Assembly (NCBI RefSeq): GCF_001907675.1
Contig: NZ_MPNT01000041.1
Location: 1-46,450 of the forward strand
Length of the DNA: 46,450 bases
Reading direction: 5' to 3'
Origin: Mycobacterium paraffinicum
GTDB taxonomy: Bacteria; Actinomycetota; Actinomycetes; Mycobacteriales; Mycobacteriaceae
The stretch's first letter is position 1. Every line of letters begins with the position of its first letter. Positions 25,682-34,291 of this stretch are shown here, piece by piece. Both the position numbers and the translations under genes were made by a program. The notes beneath the pieces were generated by a model that saw only the letters and a program-made list of their open reading frames with translations, made no database searches and was not told the origin of the DNA.

Positions 25682-27029
25682 TCACGGTTACAGCGATGGC
25701 GGCGGCGGCGATCGCCGCGAGGCCCGCACCGAAGGCGATCAGGCGGGGCAGTCGATTGTCCGGTGGTGGTGGTGCCGGCGGAGCGACCCGCACGATCGGC
25801 ATTTGCGCCGGCAGGGCTTCACCTTGAGGGATGTCCCACGTGAGCGCGGCTACCGGGTCGATAACCCCCGCACCCACGAGGTTGGACGGTGCACGAGCGG
25901 CGTTGTGCGCCGAGGAGACCAGGCGGTTGACCACCTGACGGGAGGTGAGGTTGGGGAATTTGGAGCGGACCAGGGCTGCGGCGCCGGAAACATATGCTGC
26001 CGCGAAACTAGTCCCGTTGATGGCGACCAACGGCTCTTTGTTGGATGGCAGACCGTTGATGATGCCCGAGTTAGGGCCGTTGCCGAGCGAGACGACCTGC
26101 TCACCGGGGGCAGCGACACCCACCCATGGGCCGGCCATGGTGAAGTTCGACGGTTGCCCTTCAGGGGTCAGAGAAGCCACCGATAAGACGTAGGGCTGCC
26201 AGAACGATGGGGTGGAGATAGTGGTGGCGCCGGCCCAGTTTCGGGGATCGTCGGGGCGATTGGGATCGGTGAGCGGATTGCTGGTGCAGCTGCTCTCACC
26301 GGTGTTTCCGGCTGCGGCCACCACGACGATGTCCTTATCGATCGCGGCGTAGCGCAGGGCCGCGCCCAGCGCCGCTTGGTCGACCTGCTTGTAGACGGGG
26401 AAGCAGTCGATCAGTGAGAGGTTGATGACTCGCACGCCGGGGATATCGGCGGCGTGGCGTACCGCCCGGGCCAAGGTGGCGACGTCCCCGGCGGTCTTTG
26501 CTTGCTGGGCGTCTTGTCCCGAAGGCGTCTTGGGTGCCCACTGTGCCGAGGTTTGGCGGATGGAGACGATCGCGGCCTCGGGTGCCACGCCGGCGAATCC
26601 GTCGGGGCCTTGCTGGGCTGCGATCAGCCCAGCGACCGCGGTCCCGTGACCATCGCAGTCGAACAATCCGCCGGCCGGTGGGTCGATGTAATCGCCGCCC
26701 GGGGCGAGGTTGGGCAGGCGCGGCTGTGGCGTAACACCGGAATCGATCACGGCGACCACCACTCCCCTGCCGCGTGAGGTTTTCCACGCTTCGGGCAGAT
26801 TCAGCATGGCCTGGCTGGGAGGCACAGCGGCCGGGTCGAACCCCGGCATTGCCCCATAGACCTGGCATTGCCCGTTCTGGCGCATTTCTTGACCCGGAGC
26901 GGGCGGACCATCAGGGGGCAGCGCAGCTGGGTCGACGACGGGATATGCCAGCGCGGAGGCCTGGGGCACGGGGCTGCACACCACCAGCAGTGTGACGGTC
27001 GCGGCGATCGAGGCCAGTCGGCGGATCAT
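25650..27029 (-). CDS. mycP: MycP mycosin, membrane-anchored subtilisin-like protease
   Basis: 459 residues from ATG 27029, which overlaps the eccD stop (TGATG). It has a Sec signal peptide (residues 1-27), an N-terminal extension, and a subtilisin domain with Asp96 (VVVAVIDSGV), His128 (DGHGTAVAG), Asn242 (AAAGN) and Ser341 (NGTSFAAAYVSG). A Pro-rich linker and a C-terminal membrane helix (about 430-450) with basic tail follow. Four Cys in loops fit the family disulfides. Mycosins cap the periplasmic face of the ESX pore and are needed for its stability; some cleave EspB, of which a homologue is encoded at 8434. Identification secure. Confidence 0.96.
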   Translation of the reverse strand: MIRRLASIAATVTLLVVCSPVPQASALAYPVVDPAALPPDGPPAPGQEMRQNGQCQVYGAMPGFDPAAVPPSQAMLNLPEAWKTSRGRGVVVAVIDSGVTPQPRLPNLAPGGDYIDPPAGGLFDCDGHGTAVAGLIAAQQGPDGFAGVAPEAAIVSIRQTSAQWAPKTPSGQDAQQAKTAGDVATLARAVRHAADIPGVRVINLSLIDCFPVYKQVDQAALGAALRYAAIDKDIVVVAAAGNTGESSCTSNPLTDPNRPDDPRNWAGATTISTPSFWQPYVLSVASLTPEGQPSNFTMAGPWVGVAAPGEQVVSLGNGPNSGIINGLPSNKEPLVAINGTSFAAAYVSGAAALVRSKFPNLTSRQVVNRLVSSAHNAARAPSNLVGAGVIDPVAALTWDIPQGEALPAQMPIVRVAPPAPPPPDNRLPRLIAFGAGLAAIAAAAIAVTVIGMRRGRSTR

Positions 27030-28444
27030 CACAGGATTCCTCGGTTGCGGATGAGGCTGATCAGACCGATGAGCCACAACATGGCCGGCGGAATCGTGAT
27101 CAGCAGGGCGTTTTCGAACAGGTCCAACCATCGGCGCTGCGGGATGGAAAGCTCGCGCGGTTTGACGGCTGCAGCGCCGAGCAGCACGAGCGTCAAAGCC
27201 ACCACGGCGCCGGCCGCGTACAGGCCAGAGACCAGGTGACCGGCTGCGGTGAACGACACCGCCAACGCGACGACGGTTAGAAACGGGGCTGCCAGGAACC
27301 ACAATGCGGGGATAGCTGAATCCCAGATCCGCATACGCAGCACGGTGACGGTGGTGGTGACCACCACCAGCCACCACGCCAACAGCGGCGGCGCGTCCGG
27401 CAACCACACCACCAACACCGAGCCGACCACCGACAGAATCACCGAGGCCGCGATCAGACCGCTCTGGTAGGAGTTGCACGTCGCCGTCTTACGGGGCAGA
27501 TCTTCCAGTTCGGCCAGCGATGACGCCGCGGGCGTGGGCTCGCCTGGTGCCGGCACATTCGGAAGCGGGAAGCGCGCCCACATCGCTGACACCGTCGGGG
27601 CATTGCTGGCCAACAACAACGACACCGCCAGCACTCCGCACCCCAGGGACAAATACGGCAAATGCCACAGGATGCGGGCGCCGGCGGCGGCCGCGATCGT
27701 TGCCGCCACGGCGACGACCGCGGTGTGAGTGGCCACCCAACTATTGGTGACGGCCAGCAGCAGCAACGACCATGCGACCAGGAAAGCCGCTGCGAGGAAG
27801 ACCCGCGGCGCCGCAGCATCCCCAGGCACTACCGCGGCGCCGGCCAGCGCCAGCGGCGCAGTGGCCACTAGACCCAGGCGTGCAGCGGCGGCTTGCAGGC
27901 CGCGCCGATACAGCCAGAATGTGGCGGCGATGAAGACGACGGCGAGCGCACCCAACACTGCGGCCGACCACACCCGGTAGCCGCGGTGCCAGCCATAAAT
28001 CGCCAGGCCGCACGCTAGGGTCGCCGCGATGACCACTACCACCTGGGCGGCGGTGCGCAACATGGCGTGCTCGAAGGGCTTGAACTGGCTGGCCGAATGG
28101 ATCGCCGAGGCGTCAGCTATGTCTTCGACCACTGGTGGCGCCGTCGGGCCAGGCGGCAGCTTGCACAAGATGAGCTGTTCGCCGTCGTCGATGTTCAGCG
28201 TGGCCAGGGTGGCGTCCAAACTGAACGGTGTTCCCCCGAGTGGGGCCAGCGAGTACGGGCGCAACCCGTCGTCGTTGACGGCATCGGCTGGCACGTCGTC
28301 GTCATCGCGACCCGTGGCCAGTGTTGCGCGGATCCGCGGAATCAGTTCCCTAATGGCCAGTGTGGTCGGCAGGGCCAAGTCCACCGCGGCGTCTTCACCG
28401 ATGATGGCGACGCGGACTTGGCCGGTCGCAGCGGCCGGATCCAT
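27029..28444 (-). CDS. eccD: EccD, polytopic ESX membrane pore component
   Basis: 471 residues. The N-terminal about 95 residues form a ubiquitin-like domain (VRVAIIGEDAAVDLALP, then GGTPFSLDATLATLNIDDGE). The remainder holds about eleven membrane helices, ending LLWLIGLISLIRNRGIL. EccD dimers form the membrane rafts of the EccBCDE hexamer and bind EccC through the ubiquitin-like domain. It starts 3 bases after the espI-like stop, and its stop overlaps mycP. Identification secure. Confidence 0.95.
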   Translation of the reverse strand: MDPAAATGQVRVAIIGEDAAVDLALPTTLAIRELIPRIRATLATGRDDDDVPADAVNDDGLRPYSLAPLGGTPFSLDATLATLNIDDGEQLILCKLPPGPTAPPVVEDIADASAIHSASQFKPFEHAMLRTAAQVVVVIAATLACGLAIYGWHRGYRVWSAAVLGALAVVFIAATFWLYRRGLQAAAARLGLVATAPLALAGAAVVPGDAAAPRVFLAAAFLVAWSLLLLAVTNSWVATHTAVVAVAATIAAAAGARILWHLPYLSLGCGVLAVSLLLASNAPTVSAMWARFPLPNVPAPGEPTPAASSLAELEDLPRKTATCNSYQSGLIAASVILSVVGSVLVVWLPDAPPLLAWWLVVVTTTVTVLRMRIWDSAIPALWFLAAPFLTVVALAVSFTAAGHLVSGLYAAGAVVALTLVLLGAAAVKPRELSIPQRRWLDLFENALLITIPPAMLWLIGLISLIRNRGIL

Positions 28445-28447
28445 CGG

Positions 28448-30025
28448 TCAGAAACCCCCAGTTTCAGTCGTGCGGTGCTGATGCGGCCCACGGGCGGGAT
28501 AGTGCTGAGCGATCGCGCCGGCCAACGCCATTAGGGCCTTTCGGGCTCGCGATTTGAGTTCAACGAAGGTGACATCGCGCCCCTCGGCGAGGTGGACATC
28601 GTAGGGGATCCTGACCACGCTCACACCCGGGATCTTGGCGGTGAACTCCTGTTCGGCGTCATCGAGGTCCACCAGCGGCTTGTTCTTGAACGTCGAGTTC
28701 AACGCGATCACCGTGCGGGGCAACAGGCGCGCGAAACCGTGCGCCTGCAGCCACTGGATGGTGGTCCAGGCGCCGTTAAGGCCGTCTGGGGCTTGAGAGG
28801 ACACCACGACCAGGCTGTCGACGTGATTGGCGATGGTGGAAAACAGCGGTGATGTGATCGCCGTGCCGCAATCGAGCAGGATGACGTTGTAGTGCTTCTT
28901 CAGGATCTTCATCGTCGCTTCGAAGTCCTGCGTGTTCAACGTGTAGGAGGAGCGCGGATTATTCTGGGCGCCAAGCATTTCGAGGCGGTCTTTGTTCTGC
29001 ACGGTGAAGGTTGCGACTGTTGGATAACTGCTGGCGTCCTGCAGCGACGACAACGCCTCGATGTTGGCGTCGGCGCCGCCTTTTTGCTCGAACCGCGACG
29101 AGAGGTTGCCGAGGTCGGTGTCGACGTCCACGGCGATCACCCGGTCCCCACGCTCGCGGGCGATCGCGCTGCCCGCGGCGACGGTCATGGTCGTCTTGCC
29201 CACGCCACCCTTGGCGCTGACAAACGCCACCACGTAGACGTCGAGCAGCGGTGCGGTGATACTGCGGATGAGCTTGTCGTGCTCTTCTTGCTTGGCGCTG
29301 GGCCCGGGCGTGATGAGCCCGAAGGTCATTTGCGACACCAGCTTTCGCCAGCCCTTGCCTACCGGTCGGCGCCGCGAGGTGACGAACTGTTGGCCTTCGT
29401 CAAGCGCGCCGTAGCCGCTGGGCGCGAACGCTCCCGGTGAGATTGGCTGGTCGCCGAACAGGGGCTGGTGCGGGTCAGCGGCCGGCGGCTGCGAGGGCGG
29501 GGTCGAAGGCCAGCCCGCCGGCAGGTGCTGCTCATGCGGCTGCGGCGTGTCACTGAAAAAGCCGTCGAGGCCTTGCTCGTGCTGCGGGGGCTGGCCGCGG
29601 TGCGCGGCGATTTGGTCGAGTGAGATCTCGGCGGTCTTGTCGCTGGATGCCTCGTCGCCGGGCTGCCAAGCTGGATCCGGCTGGCGCGGTTCGGTATTGG
29701 GGCGCGCCGGGTCAGGCAGCTTGAACGTTGGCGCCCCGTGCGGGGCTGCATGTTGTGGCCGCGACGGCGGCGGGGCTGGCGCGCGGGTCGGTGGAGGTGG
29801 CAGTGGCTGATGCGGCGCCTCGGCGCCCGGAGTAGACCCCTGGTGAGGGGGCGGTGCCGCCGGCCACCGCACACGCTGGCCTGGCCCGGTGTCCGGTCCG
29901 TTGCTGGGCTGCCTGCCGTCCTCCTGGGGGGCGGCCCCAGAAGGATAGGGGTAGCGCTGGTCTGAGGTGGGCTGCTCGTGGTGGGGTGTGTCGTCTTGGG
30001 GGAAGGAATCAGAAGGTGTGCTCAT
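28448..30025 (-). CDS. espI: EspI-like MinD/ParA-type ATPase with Pro-rich N-terminus
   Basis: 525 residues. Residues 1-210 are Pro/Gln/His-rich and disordered. Residues about 262-515 are a MinD/ParA-type domain with deviant Walker A KGGVGKTT (272-279), Walker A-prime VDVDTDLGNLSS and Walker B VILLDCGT. This is the layout of EspI of ESX-1, which also stands immediately before eccD; there it down-regulates secretion when ATP is low. ESX-3 lacks such a gene, so its presence here is an ESX-1-like trait. It follows espG by 33 bases. It is distinct from the two partition ParAs further right. Confidence 0.87.
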   Translation of the reverse strand: MSTPSDSFPQDDTPHHEQPTSDQRYPYPSGAAPQEDGRQPSNGPDTGPGQRVRWPAAPPPHQGSTPGAEAPHQPLPPPPTRAPAPPPSRPQHAAPHGAPTFKLPDPARPNTEPRQPDPAWQPGDEASSDKTAEISLDQIAAHRGQPPQHEQGLDGFFSDTPQPHEQHLPAGWPSTPPSQPPAADPHQPLFGDQPISPGAFAPSGYGALDEGQQFVTSRRRPVGKGWRKLVSQMTFGLITPGPSAKQEEHDKLIRSITAPLLDVYVVAFVSAKGGVGKTTMTVAAGSAIARERGDRVIAVDVDTDLGNLSSRFEQKGGADANIEALSSLQDASSYPTVATFTVQNKDRLEMLGAQNNPRSSYTLNTQDFEATMKILKKHYNVILLDCGTAITSPLFSTIANHVDSLVVVSSQAPDGLNGAWTTIQWLQAHGFARLLPRTVIALNSTFKNKPLVDLDDAEQEFTAKIPGVSVVRIPYDVHLAEGRDVTFVELKSRARKALMALAGAIAQHYPARGPHQHRTTETGGF

Positions 30026-30058
30026 CGCTTCGGTTTCTACTTTCGGGTTGGTAGAGGG

Positions 30059-30892
30059 TCAGATACTGAAGTTTTCGTCGGGGAACCACGATCCCGAGGG
30101 GAGGCGCTCGGTCAGGTCGCGCACCGCCATGGCGATCGAAAACGGTTCAGCGGGAGCGAAAATGGACACCCCGCCGGCACGTGGCTGCCCAGGCGTGGGG
30201 CTGACGAGGATCTGCCCGACCTCAGTGCTGATGATGTTGACACTGACATCGGTGTGATGGTGAGCGCCGTTGGTGGCCTCATGGGCGGTCAGTTCGACGG
30301 TGATGCGATCGCCAGCACGGGCCACTTCCATGATCTCGGCTTCTCGTTCGGGGATGCCCAGCTCGATGAGGGCTTCCATCAAGTCAGCGCCACGGGCGAC
30401 GCGGTCGTCGAGCGCTTTGCCGGTGTCCATCGGCAGTGAGAACTCCTCGAAGCGAGCCGGCGGCTGATCGGGGGGCAATCCCGCGGTGATGATCGGCACG
30501 ATCGCTTCGCTGTGGGTCACCTGCATCGGCGTGAGCGTCACCATCTGCGCGTAGCGCAGCGCGACCACGGCATCTGGCGGTGAGGTGCGCGCCAGCACCC
30601 CCCGCAGAATCTGTTCGGGGTCGATCATGGTGCGCCATTCCAGCCACTGGCGCGGCTGACATACGGTCTTAACCGACTGCGCGACAGAGGGTTTGATGTC
30701 CCCGTCTGCGTCAATGACGCCGGCCTCAGCCAGCTCCGCAAGGCAGCGCTGGTTGAATGGTTCCCGCTCCCCTGGATCGACATAGGGGGCGGTGATCGCC
30801 AGCATCCACGGATAGGCCCCCACGCGCAGGTGGTCGGCGAGAAACCAGGCCTGGTGCGCGTCGACCTCGACCGCGTCGTACCTAGTCGTCAT
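30059..30892 (-). CDS. espG: EspG, cytosolic PE/PPE chaperone
   Basis: 277 residues from ATG 30892, chosen because GGAG stands 9 bases upstream; ATG 30907 would add five residues. EspG features are visible: an N-terminal strand-helix (VEVDAHQAWFLADHLRVG), a central sheet with helices, and a C-terminal repeat of the same half-fold (RITVELTAHE, PFSIAMAVRDLTERLPSGSW). EspG binds the hydrophobic tip of the PPE partner and hands it to the ESX machine; the PPE at 18702 has a well-kept tip. It overlaps the preceding RHH gene by 11 bases, so their expression is tied. Confidence 0.9.
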   Translation of the reverse strand: MTTRYDAVEVDAHQAWFLADHLRVGAYPWMLAITAPYVDPGEREPFNQRCLAELAEAGVIDADGDIKPSVAQSVKTVCQPRQWLEWRTMIDPEQILRGVLARTSPPDAVVALRYAQMVTLTPMQVTHSEAIVPIITAGLPPDQPPARFEEFSLPMDTGKALDDRVARGADLMEALIELGIPEREAEIMEVARAGDRITVELTAHEATNGAHHHTDVSVNIISTEVGQILVSPTPGQPRAGGVSIFAPAEPFSIAMAVRDLTERLPSGSWFPDENFSI

Positions 30893-31112
30893 CAGCACCG
30901 TCTCCATCGGTGGGTAGCTTGGCTTGCTCCAATTCGGTTAGCACAGGTTCCAGGGCGCGCTCGACGATGAACGACATCGATGTCGTCCAGCGTTTTTCTT
31001 GAGCCCGAAGGCGTTTGAGGGTCCGCCGGTTGATCCGGATCGTGGTCGGGACCTTGTCGTCCTGGGCGAGAACGCGGGCGCTCAACTCCCGTACCAGGTC
31101 TGATTCAGCCAT
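30882..31112 (-). CDS. Ribbon-helix-helix DNA-binding protein heading the minus ESX operon
   Basis: 76 residues. The segment VPTTIRINRRTLKRLRAQEK reads as a beta strand plus helix, and MSFIVERALEPVLTELEQ as the second helix: an Arc/MetJ-type ribbon-helix-helix. AAAGGGG precedes ATG 31112. As first gene of the operon with espG, espI and the rest, and next to a control region with several small palindromes (31178-31192, repeats 31305-31380), it probably autoregulates the operon. A role in partition or copy control is the alternative. Confidence 0.78.
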   Translation of the reverse strand: MAESDLVRELSARVLAQDDKVPTTIRINRRTLKRLRAQEKRWTTSMSFIVERALEPVLTELEQAKLPTDGDGADDD

Positions 31113-31177
31113 CGGCTACCCCTTTCGCAATGGGTCTTTTGCCCGCGCGCTCGCAGTAGAGCACATAAAGCGGACAC

Positions 31178-31192
31178 GGCAAATAGATTGCC
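31178..31192. promoter_or_regulatory. Inverted repeat upstream of the RHH-espG operon
   Basis: GGCAA-ATAGA-TTGCC, perfect 5-bp arms. On the minus strand TTGCCG at its edge could be a minus-35, with TCTACT 16 bases further as a weak minus-10. The location 65-80 bases before the RHH start fits an autoregulatory operator. Weak evidence. Confidence 0.3.
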
Positions 31193-31304
31193 TATCTCGC
31201 TCGCCAATCATGCCCTCGCGCAGTCATCGCAAAATGTCGCACCCCGCAGAATGTGGGAAGCGAAGTGGGCATCGCGACCGTCGCGCGCAATACGGCACAA
31301 GGCG

Positions 31305-31380
31305 CTATGCACAGATGCGGGTATGCAGTCCGCGAGTATGCGCGCTGCGCATCGTCAGGTATGCGCGGCGTATGCGCATA
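31305..31380. repeat. Cluster of TATGC-containing repeats
   Basis: TATGC occurs at 31306, 31322, 31337, 31360 and 31371. Four of these read GTATGC and three ATGCGC. Two form dyads: ATGCGC-GCT-GCGCAT (31338-31352) and TATGCGCATA (31371-31380). Spacings of 11 to 23 bases resemble a multi-site operator or short iterons. Confidence 0.5.
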
Positions 31381-31572
31381 TGTGCGTTTCCGCTGAAAGC
31401 GGGCGGGCGCGGCGGTCCACGTCTCGCCAGTGTCGCGAGGAGCTGTCATGATGGGGACCACGCGAGTGGACCCTTCAGAGCTTCCAAGTCCGTATCTCGT
31501 GCCTATCCAATCCCCCGCTCCCTAATCGTCACGTGACACGAAGGATCTGTTCGCGGTGGTCTCGAGGATTGG

Positions 31573-31591
31573 GTGATGCAGGCTGCATCAC
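31573..31591. promoter_or_regulatory. parS-like palindrome upstream of parB
   Basis: GTGATGCA and TGCATCAC are perfect 8-bp arms around GGC. The same arms with three more bases each recur at 33361-33385 between parB and parA. The two sites flank parB, so they are candidate centromere sites bound by ParB, or operators for one of the partition proteins. Confidence 0.65.
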
Positions 31592-31633
31592 TGCGGAGCC
31601 CTGGTGACCAGGAGCGCGTTGGCACCAAATGGC

Positions 31634-31674
31634 TTGCCGACCGTCGCGCGATTTATTACCCTAATACCGGTATT
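31634..31674 (+). promoter_or_regulatory. Candidate parB promoter overlapped by a palindrome
   Basis: TTGCCG (31634-31639) and TACCCT (31657-31662) are spaced by 17 bases. The perfect 12-bp palindrome AATACCGGTATT (31663-31674) lies over the expected transcription start, ideal for repression. The ribosome site AAAGGAG follows directly, so the leader is very short. Confidence 0.45.
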
Positions 31675-31689
31675 TAGAAAGGAGTGCTC

Positions 31690-33330
31690 GTGGCCCAGAC
31701 GACAGCCCGCCCCGCCCGCCGAGCCAAGCCAGCCGGACGCAAAACCGCCAACCGATTCGCGATGCTGGCCGGCGGAGACACCGCACCAAGCACCGACCCC
31801 TCCCCCGCTACCGACTCCGCGGCCTCGGAGGAAGGCACCGGCCTTATCGCGGGCATGTCAGCCATAGTCGCTAACGAAGCGCACCGGGTGGTCCAGATCC
31901 ACGTGGCCGAGATCGCGCCGCACCCGTTCAACGATCCCCGGCGGTCACAGCCGCAGCCCGGCGATCCCAAATGGGAAGAACTCCTCAACGGCGTACGTGC
32001 CAGCGGCGTACGGCTGCCCGTGCTGGTGGTCACCCGCGAGGCGTTCATGGCGGCGCGGCCATCGACCGCCGACAGCGCAACCGATGCGCGCTACGTACTG
32101 GTCTACGGTCACCGCCGACGCATCGCGGCGATCGAAGCCGGCCGAGACACCGTCCCGGCCGTCGTCGACGACGCCATCATGGTCGACGACGGCGATCTGG
32201 ACGCGATGGCTACCGAAAACCTTGGCCGCCAAGACCTCTCCGACCTTGCCGAGGGCGAGTTGTATGCGCGCTACTCAGAGATCGGACTGTCCCAACGCGC
32301 GATTGCCGAGCGGCTGGGCGTCGATCAAGCCACCGTGTCCCGCAAGCTCGCACTCAAGCTGCTGGCTCCCGAAGTCCGCGACGCCGTCGACGACGGCCGG
32401 CTGCCCAGCGCCGAGGCCGCGGCCTTGGCGGGCAAGCTGCCCTACGGCCCGCCTCGGCGCTGGCAGAAGACCAAGGACCCCGATCAGCTCAGCGACCTGC
32501 GCCACAAGGAACAAATGCAGGCCCTGCACCTGATCCTCACCCGTGGGATGATCGCCACCCGCGCCGCCGAGCGGGTCATCGCCGAGCGCACTGCCCGCGC
32601 CAAGGCCGACGAGTTAAGGATCCCCCTCGTCGAGGACCCTCGCGCCGAACTTGGCGAGAACTACCAACTCCACCGCGTCGCCGACTACGAGCCCGATGCA
32701 GAGGTCATCGGCGCCATCAACCCAGCCTCAGGCGCCCTAGATCTCTACGCACGGCACCTCGCCGGTGAAGAGTTGACGTCGACGACGTCGAGCATCGGCG
32801 ACGCGGCCGCCGCAGACCCACCCGATCAGCCGGGCGCTCCTGAAGTCCTCGACCCGCCAACCGAATCGGATGCACCCCCTCCCCGAGAAGAAACAGACCA
32901 GGATCCAGGCCAAAGTGACGAACCGACTCCGGACGCCGCCCAGCGACAGGCAGACGCCCAGGCCGCGGCCCAGGCCCAACGCGCAAGGCGGGAATTCTGT
33001 GCGGTACTGATCAATCAGCAGCCATCCAACGCCGAGCTCCTCAAGATTCTGGTGGCTCAATACCTGTCCGGTGTGGCCGCGCGCAGCGCAACATCAGCGG
33101 TAAGCGCGCTGCTACGGGACTGGGACGCCACCGCTGACGGCCCAGCGGAGAAGGCGCGAAACGCCCGGGCCTGGCACCGGGCGGTGGCCGCGGCTGAACT
33201 CCACACGGCGGAACTCAAAGACAAGGCCTGGGACGACGACGCCGCCGCCCACGTCAACCTGCTCATCAACCGAGCCGGCTACCAACCGACCCCATGGGAA
33301 CGCCGCCAGCTCGAGGCCGCCGGCGCCTAA
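31690..33330 (+). CDS. parB: ParB-family partition protein (long form)
   Basis: 546 residues from GTG 31690, five bases after AAAGGAG; an upstream in-frame GTG at 31684 overlaps that site. The N-terminal CTP-binding ParB domain holds GHRRR (about 140-144) and ENLGRQDL. A helix-turn-helix follows (about 199-221, LSQRAIAERLGVDQATVSRK), then a linker domain. After an acidic Pro-rich stretch (about 365-425) a C-terminal helical domain of about 110 residues replaces the short dimerisation domain of usual ParBs. It should load at the palindromes on either side of its own gene. The order parB before parA is the reverse of most partition operons. Family secure. Confidence 0.9.
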   Translation: MAQTTARPARRAKPAGRKTANRFAMLAGGDTAPSTDPSPATDSAASEEGTGLIAGMSAIVANEAHRVVQIHVAEIAPHPFNDPRRSQPQPGDPKWEELLNGVRASGVRLPVLVVTREAFMAARPSTADSATDARYVLVYGHRRRIAAIEAGRDTVPAVVDDAIMVDDGDLDAMATENLGRQDLSDLAEGELYARYSEIGLSQRAIAERLGVDQATVSRKLALKLLAPEVRDAVDDGRLPSAEAAALAGKLPYGPPRRWQKTKDPDQLSDLRHKEQMQALHLILTRGMIATRAAERVIAERTARAKADELRIPLVEDPRAELGENYQLHRVADYEPDAEVIGAINPASGALDLYARHLAGEELTSTTSSIGDAAAADPPDQPGAPEVLDPPTESDAPPPREETDQDPGQSDEPTPDAAQRQADAQAAAQAQRARREFCAVLINQQPSNAELLKILVAQYLSGVAARSATSAVSALLRDWDATADGPAEKARNARAWHRAVAAAELHTAELKDKAWDDDAAAHVNLLINRAGYQPTPWERRQLEAAGA

Positions 33331-33360
33331 GCCACCCCGCATCGACCGTCACAATCGCCT

Positions 33361-33385
33361 CGGGTGATGCATGCTGCATCACCCG
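33361..33385. promoter_or_regulatory. parS-like palindrome between parB and parA
   Basis: Two perfect 11-base arms (CGGGTGATGCA and TGCATCACCCG) surround TGC. The core of eight bases in each arm is identical to the site at 31573-31591. It lies 30 bases after parB and 23 before parA, so it could serve as both centromere and parA operator. Confidence 0.7.
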
Positions 33386-33408
33386 CCCCACGCCAAAGGA
33401 GATTATCG

Positions 33409-34287
33409 ATGTCCACTTATACCGTCGCCAACATGTCTGGCAGCGTCGGGAAAACGACGACCGTCGTGACCACCGCCATCCAGCTCGCAGGCTCTGGCCT
33501 GCGGGTGCGCGTCATCGATCTCGACCCCCAAGCAAACGCCAGCACCTGGCTGGGCTACCCCGACATCAGCGGTGTGACCATCGCCGACGTACTGCGCCAG
33601 CAAGCCACAATCGACGACATCGAACGGCCCGCTCGCATCATCCAGGGTTTCACCGACGCCGGCGAACCCGAATACGCCACCGACGAGGCCACCGAAATGC
33701 ACATCGGCAACCTGACGGTCGTGCCCGCCGCCCGCTCGACGCTGGACAAACTGATGGTCGAACTACCGGCCGTGACCGGAGGCGTACTACGCCTGCGGGA
33801 TGCCCTCGAAGCCGCCACTGCCGTTGACGTCACCCTCATCGACTCCCCCGGCTCCAACAGCGCACTAGTCACCACGGCACTGATCGCATCCTCAGTCGAC
33901 GAGGACGGCCCTTCCGGCGGATGGGGACTGATCACCTGCACCAAGCCAGCAGGCAAGGAATCCGAAGGCATCCAGGCACTGCTGCAAGAACTCGCGATCA
34001 TCAAAAAGACCTTCAGGATCGACATCCCGCTCCTGGCCATCGTGCCGTGCGCCGTGCCAGGTACCGGCGGCGTGTACCGCGAACAGATGGAGTACTTACA
34101 GGAAGGTTTCGGTGACAAGGTCACACCGGCGGTCCGACGCAGCTCGATCGTGGATGAGGCCTACACCAACTACCTTCCCGTCCCGTTGTACGGATACCGA
34201 GCCAAAGACGTCAGCAAAGACTACGAGAACGTCATTAACCACATGAAGCGCCAAGGAATGTTCCGCCCAGCAGCCATCAAAGCCTAG
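33409..34287 (+). CDS. parA: ParA-family ATPase with altered Walker A
   Basis: 292 residues from ATG 33409 (AAAGGAG eight bases upstream). ParA fold: N-terminal VANMSGSVGKTTTVV, then RVIDLDPQANAS (Walker A-prime), then DVTLIDSPGSNSALVT (Walker B). The usual deviant Walker A KGGxGKT reads S10-G-S-V-G-K15-T. The signature Lys that contacts the partner nucleotide in the ParA dimer is therefore Ser, while the P-loop Lys15 remains. It could bind ATP but may dimerise differently. It follows parB and a large palindrome and is followed by a small RHH-like gene 4 bases later. Partition role likely. Confidence 0.88.
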   Translation: MSTYTVANMSGSVGKTTTVVTTAIQLAGSGLRVRVIDLDPQANASTWLGYPDISGVTIADVLRQQATIDDIERPARIIQGFTDAGEPEYATDEATEMHIGNLTVVPAARSTLDKLMVELPAVTGGVLRLRDALEAATAVDVTLIDSPGSNSALVTTALIASSVDEDGPSGGWGLITCTKPAGKESEGIQALLQELAIIKKTFRIDIPLLAIVPCAVPGTGGVYREQMEYLQEGFGDKVTPAVRRSSIVDEAYTNYLPVPLYGYRAKDVSKDYENVINHMKRQGMFRPAAIKA

Positions 34288-34291
34288 CTCC

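Larger units (their letters stand above)
31113..31689. other. Divergent control region between the ESX minus operon and parB
   Basis: About 577 bases without a convincing gene. Short open frames here have no ribosome site or conserved feature. It holds an inverted repeat next to the RHH gene, a cluster of TATGC motifs, the palindrome GTCACGTGAC (31528-31537), a large palindrome (31573-31591) and the predicted parB promoter with palindrome (31634-31674). It is less G+C-rich near both ends. An origin or centromere is possible. Confidence 0.6.

Noticed and set aside
31188..31536. Small open frames in the divergent control region
   Set aside because: No ribosome sites, no folds, and they run over the repeated motifs.
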